Positions 35,346 through 45,844 of a DNA stretch of 64,000 nucleotides are shown here, piece after piece. Positions within the stretch are counted from its first letter, which is position 1. Each line of letters begins with the position of its first letter. The position numbers and the translations under genes are program-made. A model generated the notes under the pieces. It saw only the letters and a program-made list of their open reading frames with translations. It ran no database searches and was not told the origin of the DNA. The stretch lies in NCBI GenBank assembly GCA_028274465.1, contig CM051455.1, forward strand, positions 107,258,942 to 107,322,941, written 5' to 3'. Source of the DNA: Plantago ovata. Taxonomy: Eukaryota > Streptophyta > Magnoliopsida > Lamiales > Plantaginaceae.

Positions 35346-35929
35346 AAATAGCAGTTTAGCAAAGTGTTGAGTCTTTCCCATTTTTTTGTAATGTCGTAAT
35401 CGTGTGTTATCTTTTATCTTTTTTGTCTTGAGTGTCATCTGTTCTAGACCACCCCCGCGTCCTGCCATTCAGGAAGTGGTGAATAGCTTAAGACTTTACT
35501 TGAGAGATGGGTAGAATAGGGGAGTGTTATCTTTTATAGGGAACCCTCCTTCGTTTGATGAGAGCCAGTACTGGTTCGACCTCTTTTGAGGAAAGTCTTA
35601 ACATGGTGGAACAGCAGTAAGTCCTCAATTTCATAGGCAACGGGGCAACCATTCGTATCTTAGCATGCTCATTACGTCGTCACTGACTAGGTCCAGGTAG
35701 AGAATGTTACGAGAGACTATCTTGTCTTGACATAAGTGCTTATGTGGATGTGTATAAGTCAATCGAGGTATTCTTCAACCTATATTCATGCTTTGATTTA
35801 TATGGTTTTGTTCATATGTTATTTGGTAGATCAGTAGATTAGTTCATTTTATTTGGCATGAAAGCTCCATTTTGTCTTGGCATGTTTTTTGTATTAGAGT
35901 CTAGCTTAGTTGCTTGAGGACAAGCAAAG

Positions 35930-36363
35930 GTTCGGTTTGGGGAGTTTGATGAATGTGTATTTTACACTTTCATTCGAGTCTTTTTCACCTATTTTAGCTA
36001 TCCTCTATGTTAATTTAGCTATATTTTAGTACATTTTATTAGAATAGTGTCACGTTTCCCTTTAGATTTTATTTTACAGGTTTTGGTTGAAATTCGAAGA
36101 TTTCCGGGCAATTATATGTGAAGTTGACAAGGAATTGGTGTTCCAGAAGCCTATTGGATATCTGAGGTTTCCGGATAGGATTTGGAGTCTAGGGGGGCCG
36201 AATCTGGAGGTGAGAAGGCTACTAGAAGTCAGAAACCGAGTCCGAAAGGGGAAGAAATCCAAAACGCGTAATTCCGGAGAAAAACTCGAGGGCGAAACCG
36301 CGCGCATGGCTGGGGCGAACCGCCCCGGTTTTTCGGGCCTATATATAGTGCTCAGTTTTTCTA
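35930..36363 (+). repeat. PPT and LTR start of A2, cut by the gap
   Basis: GGTTCGGTTTGGGGAG is followed by LTR start TGATGAATG at 35947. The LTR is readable for 417 bp, through the palindrome and TATA box, up to the Ns. Confidence 0.85.
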
Positions 36364-36463
36364 NNNNNNNNNNNNNNNNNNNNNNNNNNNNNNNNNNNNN
36401 NNNNNNNNNNNNNNNNNNNNNNNNNNNNNNNNNNNNNNNNNNNNNNNNNNNNNNNNNNNNNNN
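36364..36463. other. Assembly gap (100 N)
   Basis: Exactly 100 undetermined bases, the usual placeholder for a scaffold join of unknown size. Confidence 0.98.
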
Positions 36464-36862
36464 TGATCAACGAAATAAAGCAATGACACGGAGTATAATG
36501 CGCGATATAGCCATTAGCATGATTATCTTCCCTTCGCTAAGAATTCACATACTACCACCAACGATAAGTTTAGTTACTCATAATAGGCAATGCAATCAAC
36601 CGAAATCATGGAAGAAACATGTTGAAAGAATATAATAACATAAGTAGAATAAAACTGTAAGATACAAGTTTACCGAAGGTTGTCACTCTCCGGATGATGC
36701 GGTCCTACGAGCTCCAATCCGCTATGAAAAAGTATCCCCTAAATACAGAACTCCCAGGACAGGCCCGGGAGTTCCTACCTACAACTCTCGAGAGAGGTGA
36801 GAAAGTAGGTCTGGAAAGATATGATTTTCGGAGAAAACTGCTAGAACTATTATAGGCCCCGA
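36464..36862 (-). repeat. Minus-strand LTR segment, duplicate of 29237-29637
   Basis: Begins TGATCAACGAAATAAAGC and follows 29237 onward, including the fold-back junction at its right end. Confidence 0.85.
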
Positions 36863-37432
36863 CAAACTTATCGTTGGTGGTAGTATGTGAATCTTAGCGA
36901 GGGAAGATATATCATGCTAATGGCTATATCGCGCATTATACTCCGTGTCATTGCTTTATTTCGTTGATGCACCGCCTAAATTCTCGTATGTTGTATTATT
37001 ATTATGCACAATTGGACACTTGTCGACCATCAGACCAATTATCTTCGTAGTGTTGAATAATTACGGAACACATTAGGAAAATAGTGATTGACTAGTCAGA
37101 CCAAATTATCTTCGTAGTTTTAATATTTGCAACAGGACACTAGATTGATTCAAAGATCTCTATGCAAGACCGAGGAATTTATGCATGATTATCGACCCGT
37201 TATGCTAAGAAGGACCATACTATCACCAATCTCCATTATCTGCTAGAAACCCCTTTGCTATCTGTCTGCTGTTTTATATTCTCTTGTTAAATAGATAAGC
37301 TAGTTATAGTCCGAGAGAACGACACTCGAGTCATTCTACTGCTACATACGGTTTTCGTTTTAGTTGTGGATTGCCTTTGGCTAATTACAAATTTATTTGC
37401 GTGAACTCGGAGCACGACATCCGCGTTCATCA
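36863..37432 (+). repeat. Plus-strand LTR segment, duplicate of 29638-30216
   Basis: Same segment with several single-base losses, for example CTACATACGG for CTACACTACGG. Confidence 0.85.
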
Positions 37433-37435
37433 AAT

Positions 37436-37452
37436 TGGCGCCGTTGCGGGGA
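37436..37452 (+). promoter_or_regulatory. Primer binding site, second A2 copy, one base short
   Basis: TGGCGCCGTTGCGGGGA lacks one C relative to 30220-30237. Confidence 0.85.
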
Positions 37453-37595
37453 CTATACTCTTTTTTCTGTTTAATTTGTTTTATTTTCAGCTTTAGATTC
37501 CTAATTCTATTAGTTTTAGTTTCCCTTTTTATCTTTCTCTGATACTGCTTTCTTAGTCTGTTTCTAATCACCTCCTAGTCTGTTATAGATTGTGT

Positions 37596-39731
37596 ATGCC
37601 GCATACACGTTCTGCAGGAACACCGCTTGCTGATTCAATTGCTGAGATCGACAGAGTCTACCACCAAAGAAGGCGACTACTTGAAAGGCGTGCACTAGAG
37701 GAAATAGAGGAAACGATTTTCTGCGTCTCTACACATTCTTTTCAAGGAAATCGACGGAATGGCAGAAGCTAGACCACTGAAGGCATGGGTTCAACCCACC
37801 AAGGATCGTATGAGGGGACCGGCAGTCGTTCTTTCGTCTGCAACCCGAGATCTGGAGATCAAGAACCACGCATTCCAACAACTTCCGAGGTTCTATGGCT
37901 TATCAAGGAAGAGGTGATGGGGTACTTGCACGATATCGATGATTTCGTCAACCAACTCCCACGACCCGGAGCTGACATAACAACGGATGAGTTAAGGATG
38001 AAGGTTTTTGCTATGGGACTTGGCGACAGAGCCAAGTCATGGCTGAGTTCTCTACCAGCCGGCTCGCTGGACACTTGGGAGAAGGTTTTTCAGCTTTCAT
38101 GGAGAAATACTTCCCTCACACCTTGACTACCGCGCTAAAGGCGCAGATCACTGGATTCAAGCAGGACTATGATGAGACCATCTACACCGCGTTTGAGAGG
38201 TTCCAAGATCTCACGAACAAGTGCCCTCACCATGGTTTTGAACTTTCTAACTAGTCCAACACTTCTACAATGGACTAACCTTCGAGAACCAACAAGTGGT
38301 GGATTTCCAATGCCGAGGCAATATTTGGGAGGAAACCGCAGATGCCGTCTGGGCTGTTTTCGAAAGGCTTGCTAAGGGTTCGCAGTTCAAGGACCAAGAG
38401 CAATGGTTAGGAGACGTGGACCTGAAGCTCCACCGACTCAAGAAGCCCCTATGTACAGGGGAATGGGGATCAATTCGAGTGCTTTACCAACGAATTGAAG
38501 CAAGTCCTCAAGAGCGCCACCGGAACAACTGTTCGAACGAAGTATGCCGAATATGCAAGAACTATGGGCATGGGGCTCATATGTGTAGATCGGAGCTGGC
38601 ATACGATGATGGCAACTGGGCTCGAGGAAGCGAAGAAGAAGCCTTTGCTACGGAGTTTGGTACTCAAGAAGTTAGCTACGGACAAGACGGTAGGAATCCT
38701 CGAGGTGGATTTTGGAGAAGAGGATACCGTAACAATCAAGGATATGCACCGGCTAACCAAACTTATGGACCTAACCAAGACCGTAGTAGGCTGAACTATG
38801 GTAATGATCACTGCGAAAACCCCGCTCCGAAAGAGCCACCGAAGTCGAAGTCGGCTCAACTGATGGAGAACTTGCAAAAGATGGTCGATCACACACAAGT
38901 TTTCTCAAACGTTATGAAGAAGATTCTGAGAAGACTAGGGCAAGGCTTGATAGGTTGGAAGAGAGCACTAGGCTTGCCCATCAAAAGATGCAAGAGTTGA
39001 TCGACCGAGGAGCAAGTAGGGAACAAGGCAAACTGCCTACAACACTGTGAAGACGAATGCCATTACATTGGTGGTGATGTACTGACGGAGTCACCATCAA
39101 GAAGGTTGTTAGGTGCGAGTGTTGCATGAAGGAAGAACTTCTACAGGCTGAGGAAGAAGAGAAGGACTTGGTCTGACACAAGTGATGAGGAACAAGAGGA
39201 TCCCGAACCACTCCCTAAAAGTTTCGATGTAAAGGTAGGATTGGTGAGCTTGAAGATGTCCGTGCCACACTAGATACGGGATCCTACTCAAACATAATTC
39301 CTTTGAATGTGTTTGAAAAGAGCAACATTGGAAAACTATCTGAGCAAAGGGCTATTGTGCAACTGGGGGATGGATCCTTATGAGACCCGAGGGCGTTGTG
39401 AAAAATGTGTTGGTCAAGATGGTGAAGCATCTATATACACCAATTTCGTAGTTATGCCGGCATCTGCACCTGGGACGGGGGATGTCATACTCTTAGGGCA
39501 AACATTCTTGACCAAGCTACGCTCCGTGATGGACATCTACCAAAGAACTTGCACCATCGAAGTGGATGGCAAGCAACACGTATTGCAAGCCATACCGATC
39601 CACCTGAACCGCCTGATATTACTACTCACTATTGTGGTCTTGCAGCCTATATTCTTTCTTATTCACAGGTTCGTGGCATGGAGAGGAGATCAATGAAGGG
39701 GAATCCTAGTACCCGCAAAAAGAAGAGATAG
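37596..39731 (+). pseudogene. gag-protease of A2, second copy
   Basis: Same gene as 30386-32540. It lacks the substitutions that make TAA and TAG stops in the first copy, but carries at least eight single-base deletions (near 37715, 37905, 38250, 38390, 38530, 39040, 39240, 39380), so the frame is broken repeatedly. Recognisable blocks are GDRAKSWLSSLPAG, CRICKNYGHGAHMC and the FLTKLRSVMDIYQRT block downstream of the retropepsin site. The deletions thin out after about 39800, which suggests sequence quality and not biology. Confidence 0.88.
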
Positions 39732-40789
39732 GCGCAGACAGGAGTCGAGTCAAAGACTTTAAACAATGACGCTATCCGGGAGGCAACCGGAATTTTTATC
39801 GCTTTCTTTACTGCTTTTCTGCATGCATTCATTCTTGAACTAATTGCTTCTCGTATGCGAATTTGTTCATGTGTGTCGTATGTGCTTTGTTTGAGTGAGA
39901 TTTTTCGAGTGGTTTTTTGAAAAAATTGGTTTCGGGATTAAAACCGCATTTTCTGTCGACGGAAGCCGTCTCCCCGCATCGGGGAGCACGGGGCGAACCG
40001 CCCTGCTTGGGGGGCGAACCGCCCCACGGCTCTAGAGAGTCAAAAACGCAGATTTCTTCCCCAAACCTCATTTTCTTCATTCATCTTTATTCCATCTCCC
40101 AAAAACCCGAAATACGCGATTTTACATTCAAATCTTCATAACTTCTTCAATTCTTGACCAACTTTGTGTTCTTTAGCTTAAATCGAAGCCTATTACATGA
40201 TCTATCATCCCATCCGAACAGATTTCATCCTTATGCGTTAGATTTTCAGATCTGAGGTATCATCCTTAGAACCCTAATTTTTGAATTTGGGGGTTTTCTA
40301 ATTTGAGCTTCAATTATGCTTATTTGATGCATGGGTATGTTATTTGTGTGATTAGACATGTTATTTACTATCAATTGCATGCTCAATTTTGCTTGAATTG
40401 TTGATTTGGGTATTTTGCTACTAGATGATATATCTTGTTATGCATTATGGCTTCATCTTTGATTTCTAGCATATGGTTGTGTTTATTGATGTAATGTTGG
40501 TAGATTTGACAATAGAATGATTAATTGTTGAGTATGAGGTTTTATGATGGTAGAATTTTTCGCTTCTATGGTATGAATTGAGCCTAGTTATCTAGGATAT
40601 TGGTTGTTTAGTAAGAACATAATGTGATGTACTGCATGTAGTAGTTACGTTGGTATGTTGCATGATGAAGAAGCTAGACTAGACATTATGGTTTGGGGAG
40701 CTCGATTGTTGATTTTATCACTTGATTATTTCATTCTTACACTAGCATATGCATGAGTTAGTTTTGTGTCATACGAGGTAATAACTGCT
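39732..40789 (+). repeat. Spacer between protease and ORF2 of A2, second copy
   Basis: Non-coding, near-identical to 32541-33599, with palindromic segment at about 39989-40027. Confidence 0.75.
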
Positions 40790-41572
40790 GTTTGTAGGGA
40801 CCATACCAAGGGAAAGGAGCATTCCCGCATGATTGCTGTGAAGAACCATGTCAAGGAAAGTGACCTCGCTAGATGTGCGTTCGAGCCAAGGGGTTTGGCA
40901 ACAACGTCATGGATTACCCAAGAGGAGGAGCTAGAGTACACCTGGAGTAAGGACTCCTATGCCTATTCATGCACCACCGAAGGGACAGAAACCATTATTA
41001 CGTCATCACTCCATCACGAGGACTGTAGAGTTCGAGTGAACAGGAAGGCACCGGGACATTTTGGCCGCGACGGATTCAATCTTGAGTTTGCAGTTGCTAG
41101 AAGGTTCCGAAGCGCTAGCTTGGTTCTAAACATAATGCCATGGGTACACAGTCCCTCGTTGGGGTGCCCCTTGCCTGCCTCTAAAAGGAGCATAACATTG
41201 ATATTGGGAGCATCAACTGTAGAGAATGTGGTCGACATTGGAAAACATGGAAGACAACCTCTGAATACCCGAACAGCTTGATGTAACCTCCTTGGGTGTA
41301 AAACGCTGGAGGGGGAGGACCTGATACCACTTGCCTTTCCCCTTCAACAGTTCACAAGCTATTGGAGAGATACCGGGTGGAAGATTCCATAACAGAGGCG
41401 GCCAATCTTGAAGATTCCCTTCGACACTACAACTCTACCAGTGACGATGTGCGTGACAGTAGTGACAATGAAGACAATAGGGACAATGATGATACAAATG
41501 GTTGAATTGGCCCTATCCGATCTATTGATGGAACTACCGCCACTACCACAAGTCCCGATGATCATATATGAA
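40790..41572 (+). pseudogene. Decayed ORF2 of A2, second copy
   Basis: Same locus as 33600-34400 but cleaner. The start codon is again ATA. The homologous frame (VRCAF/ARCAFEPRGLATTSW region, then SYAYSCTTEGTETIITSS) runs to a 1-bp deletion near 41130. The CTCTAAAAGG stop site lies at about 41180, and the acidic tail at about 41400-41510. Confidence 0.7.
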
Positions 41573-42226
41573 GCTCCCAGAGGAGGCCCAATAAATCACA
41601 AGCAGCATACTCAGCCGACCGAGGCCAAACCATGGGGTAACATCTAGTATCACATCTTATTTCCTCATTTTCTTACTGCTAGGGACTAGCGTTAATTTCA
41701 TGAGGGGGGATGGGATTTAAGTGATCTGATGTTGTTAGTTTGGAGCTTGGTATTGGTAGGATGAGTATAGTACCTTGCATGCTTTATCCGTCTGCCTTTG
41801 CATTTGCACGTTTACCGCTTTCTTAGATTTTTTAGGTTGCATTTCACTACATTCATCATAGGATAGTCTTGCATGTTTTATATGGAGTTTATTGCCGAAT
41901 TTTTTGAACTTTTTTATTGGGTAGATCAACCAACTATGCCATTAATCGTATGCTTCATCTCTATGAATTTGTTTGAGGTTTTTCTTGCTTGGCTTGTCAC
42001 ATTTATGTATTGCACTTAGTTAAGCTTGGTAGTCTCGACATCACTTAGTGGTGTTTTCTCTACTACGGTTCACGAAGGCCTTTATAATAGGATGATGCAT
42101 GTTAGGGTCTTATGGTTGTTTTCCCGAGTAATTATGTACCTAAGAGGCAACAAGTCTTCACCATGATTTGAGATTGCTAAATGCCTAGGAAGGAGGTAGT
42201 GTGAGGTTGTGTGATCCTTTGTTTAT

Positions 42227-42560
42227 AACCTATTCTTCCGAATAGGTTTGGGGAGGGGGTTACACTATCATAGACTTGTTTCTGTTTTTCATTTTTCGTA
42301 TCGTGATTTTATTTTTCCTTTTCCGTGAATTTTGTGCTCCAACCTATTCATTCGAATAGGTTTGGGGAAGTCGTGTGAGTCATTTTGTTTCTCTTTTTGT
42401 TATGCTACTGCTGGCTAGAAAAATCGAAAAAAAAGAAAGAAAAATTCTAGAAAAAAAGAGAAAAAGAAAAAAAAGAACCTGGAAAGAAAAAAAAGAAAAA
42501 AAAGAAAAGACCCAAAAAAATCAAAGAAGGGTCCAAAAAAGAAAGCCAAATAGCAGTTTA
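42227..42560 (+). repeat. Hairpin pair and purine tract of A2, second copy
   Basis: Hairpins at 42227-42248 and 42341-42362; the loop of the second is ATTC-like. A/G tract at about 42419-42550. Confidence 0.8.
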
Positions 42561-43149
42561 GCAAAGTGTTGAGTCTTTCCCATTTTTGTAATGTTCGTAA
42601 TCATATTTTTATCTTTTATCTTTTTTGTCTTGAGTGTCATCTGTTCTAGACCACCCTCGTCCTGCCATTCAGGAAGTGGTGAATAGCTTAAGACTTTACT
42701 TGAGAGATGGGTAGAATAGGGGAGTGTTATCTTTTATAGGGAACCCTCCTTCGTTTGATGAGAGCCAGTACTGGTTCAACCTCTTTTGAGGGAAAGTCTT
42801 AACATGGTGGAACAGCAGTAAGTCTTCAGTTTCATAGGCACGGGGCAACCATTCGTATCTTAGCATGCATCATTACGTCGTCACTGACTAGGTCCAGGTA
42901 GAGAATGTTATGAGAGACTATCTTGTCTGGACATAAGTACTTATGTAGATGTGTATAAGTCAATCGAGGTATTCTTCAACCTATATTCATGCTTTGATTC
43001 GTATGGTTTTTGTTCATATGTTTTTTGGTAGATTCAGTAGATTAGTTCATTTTATTTGGCATGAAACTCCATTTTGTGTCTTGCATGTTTTTTGTATTAG
43101 AGTCTAGCTTTGTTGCTTGAGGACAAGCAAAGGTTCGGTTTGGGGAGTT

Positions 43150-44410
43150 TGATGAATGTGTATTTTACACTTTCATTCGAGTCTTTTTCACCTATTTTAG
43201 CAATCCTCTATGTTAATTTAGCTATATTTTAGTACATTTTATTAGAATAGTGTCACGTTTCCCTTTAGATTTTATTTTATAGGTCTTGGTTGAAATTCGA
43301 AGATTTTCGGGCAATTATATTGAAGTTGACAAGGAATTGGTGTTCCAGAAGCCTATTTGGAGTATCTGAAGGTTTCCGGATAGGATTTGAAGTCTAGGGG
43401 CCGAATCTGGAGGTTAGAAGGCTACTAGAAGTCAGAAACCGAGTCCGAAAAGGTGAAGAAATCCAAAAACACAGAATTCCGCGAGAAGAACTCGAGGGCG
43501 AACCGCCGCATGGCTGGGGCGAACCGCCCCGTGGTTTTTCTGGGCCTATATATAGTGCTCAGTTTTTCTCCGAAAATCATATCTATCCAGACCTTCTCTC
43601 TCACCTCTCTCTATAGTTTTAGGTAGGAACTTCCCGGGCCTGTCCTGGGAGTTCCGTAGCTTAGGGGATACTTTTTCATAGCAGTTTGGAGCTCGTAGGA
43701 TCGCAATCATCTGGAGATTGACAACCTTCGGTAACTTTGTATCTTACAGTTTTATTCTACTTATTTTATATTCTTTCAACATGTTTTCTTCCATGATTTC
43801 TATTGATTGCATGCCTATTATGAGTTGTTAAACTTATCGTTGGTGGTAGTATGTGAATTCTTAGCGACGGGAAGATAATCATGCTAATGGCTATATCGCG
43901 CATTATACTCCGTGTCATTGCTTTATTTCGTTGATCAGGCACAGCCTAAATTCTCGTATGTTGTATTAATTATTATGCACAATTGGACACTTGTCGACCA
44001 TCAGACCAATTATCTTCGTAGTGTTGAATAATTACGGAACACATTAGGACAATAGTGATTGACTTGTCAGACCAAATTATCTTCCTAGTGCTTAATATTT
44101 GCAACAGGACACTAGATTGATTCAAAGATCTCTATGCAAGACCGAGGAATTTATGCATGATTATCGACCCGTTATGCTAAGAAGGACCATACTATCACCA
44201 ATCTCCATTATCTGCTAGAAACCCCTTTTGCTATCTTTCTGCTGTTTTTATATTCTCTTGTTAAATAGATAAAGCTAGTTATAGTCCTGAGGGAACGACA
44301 CTCGAGTCATTCTACTGCTACACTACGGTTTTCGTTGTAGTTGTGGATTGCCTTTGGCTAATTACAAATATATCTGCGTGAACTCGGAGCACGACATCCG
44401 CGGTTCATCA
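43150..44410 (+). repeat. 3' LTR of A2
   Basis: Complete, TGATGAATG to CGGTTCATCA, 1261 bp, preceded by hairpin and PPT (about 43113-43149). Palindromes lie at about 43497-43536, then CCTATATATAG. Confidence 0.9.
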
Positions 44411-44799
44411 GGCGGTTCGCCCCAGCCATGCGGCGGTTCGCCCCCCGGGTTTTTCTCACGGAATTCCGCATTTTCGACGCGTTTTTGGATTTCTTCCCCT
44501 TTTTGGACTCGGTTTCTGACTTCTAGTAGACCTCTAACCTCCAGATTCGGCCCCTAGACTTCTAATCCTATCCGGAAACCTTCAGATACTCCAAATAGGC
44601 TTCTGGAACACCAATTCCTTGTCAACTTCAATATAATTGCCCGGAAATCTTTGAATTTCAACCAAAGCCTGTAAAATAAAATCTAAAGGGAAACGTGACA
44701 CTATTCTAATAAAATGCATTAAAATATAGCTAATTATCCTAGAGGATAGCTAAAATAGGTGAAAAAGACTCGAATGAAAGTGTAAAATACACATTCATC
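44411..44799 (-). repeat. Minus-strand LTR F, right part
   Basis: Reverse-oriented LTR sequence from the palindrome region (GGCGGTTCGCCCC) to the LTR 5' end (ACATTCATC). Together with 28756-29637 it makes one full LTR of about 1.27 kb, split by A2. Confidence 0.75.
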
Positions 44800-45754
44800 T
44801 ACACTGTGGGGCGAACCGCCCCAGCTAATTCCGCGTTTACACTGTGGGGCGAACCGCCCAAGCCAGAGGCGAACCGCCGCGGGCAATTTCCGGGCCTATA
44901 TATAGTTGCGAGTTTTCTCTCGGAAAATCATATCTTTCCAAGCCTACTTTCTCACCTCTCTCTATAGTTTTAGGTTGGAACTTCCCGGGGCCTGTCCTGG
45001 GAGTTCCATAGCTTAGGGGATACTTTTTCATAGCAGATTGGAGCGCGTAGGATCGCAATCATCCGGATATTGAAAACCTTCGGTAACTTTGTATCTTACA
45101 ACTTTTATCTACTTATTTTATATTCTTTCAATATGTTTTCTTCTATGATTGCTATTGATTGCATGCACATTATGAGTAGCTGAATTTATCGTTGGTGGTA
45201 GTATGTGAATTCTTAGCGAGGGAAGATAATCATGCTAATGGCTATATCGCGCATTATACTCCGTGTCATTGCTTTATTTCGTTGATGAGTTGAACACCAA
45301 AATTCTCGTATATTGTATTGATCATTATGCACACTAGGACACTTGTCGGCCAATCAGACCAAATTATCTTCGTAGTGTTGAATGATTACGGAACACAATA
45401 GGACGTTAGTTGTTGACAGGTCAGACCCATATTATCTTCGTAGTGCACAATACTTACAACAGGACCCAAGATTCATTCAAAGATCTCTATGCAAGGCCGA
45501 GGAATTTATGCATGATTATCGACCCATTATGTTAAGAAGGACCATACTATCACCAACCTCCATTATCTGCTTCAAAACCCCCTATTGCTTTCTATCTGCT
45601 GTTTTATATTCTCTTGATTAAATAGATGAAGCTAGTATAGTCCTGATAGAACGACACTCGAGTCATTCTACTGCTACACTACGGTTTTCGTTGTAGTTGT
45701 GGATTGCCTTTGGCTTATTACAAATTTATTTGACTGAATCTGACACGTTCATCA
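44800..45754 (+). repeat. LTR fragment G
   Basis: Plus-strand LTR from the palindrome region to its end CACGTTCATCA, more diverged than A2. The array at 44800-44885 has the unit TACACTGTGGGGCGAACCGC twice. The LTR 5' end is absent. Confidence 0.75.
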
Positions 45755-45844
45755 ATGAGACTCCATTTTGTGTCTTGCATTGTTTTTTGCATTAGAGTCT
45801 AGCTTAGTTGCTTGAGGACAAGCAAAGGTTCGGTTTGGGGAGTT
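45755..45844 (+). promoter_or_regulatory. 3' internal end and PPT of C
   Basis: ATGAGACTCC onward matches 2826-2915 of A1 and ends in the hairpin TTGCTTG-AGGA-CAAGCAA and GGTTCGGTTTGGGGAG. About 130 bp of C's interior, relative to 28755, are missing before it. Confidence 0.8.

Larger units (their letters stand above)
29638..44410 (+). mobile_element. Athila-like element A2 with gap and duplicated interior
   Basis: It starts inside an LTR (5' truncated), has an intact PBS and runs through gag-pro, ORF2, hairpins and PPT to an LTR that is cut by 100 Ns. After the gap the same series starts again and ends in a full LTR (43150-44410). If the repeat is an assembly overlap, the true element is about 8 kb; if real, it is a tandem array sharing a central LTR. 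No pol is present in either copy. The 5' and 3' LTR ends are nearly identical, so insertion is young. Confidence 0.75.

Noticed and set aside
29638-36363. CRISPR-like or phage-type repeat array
   Set aside because: All repeats here are LTRs, tandem duplications or plant-type satellites, and gene content is eukaryotic.
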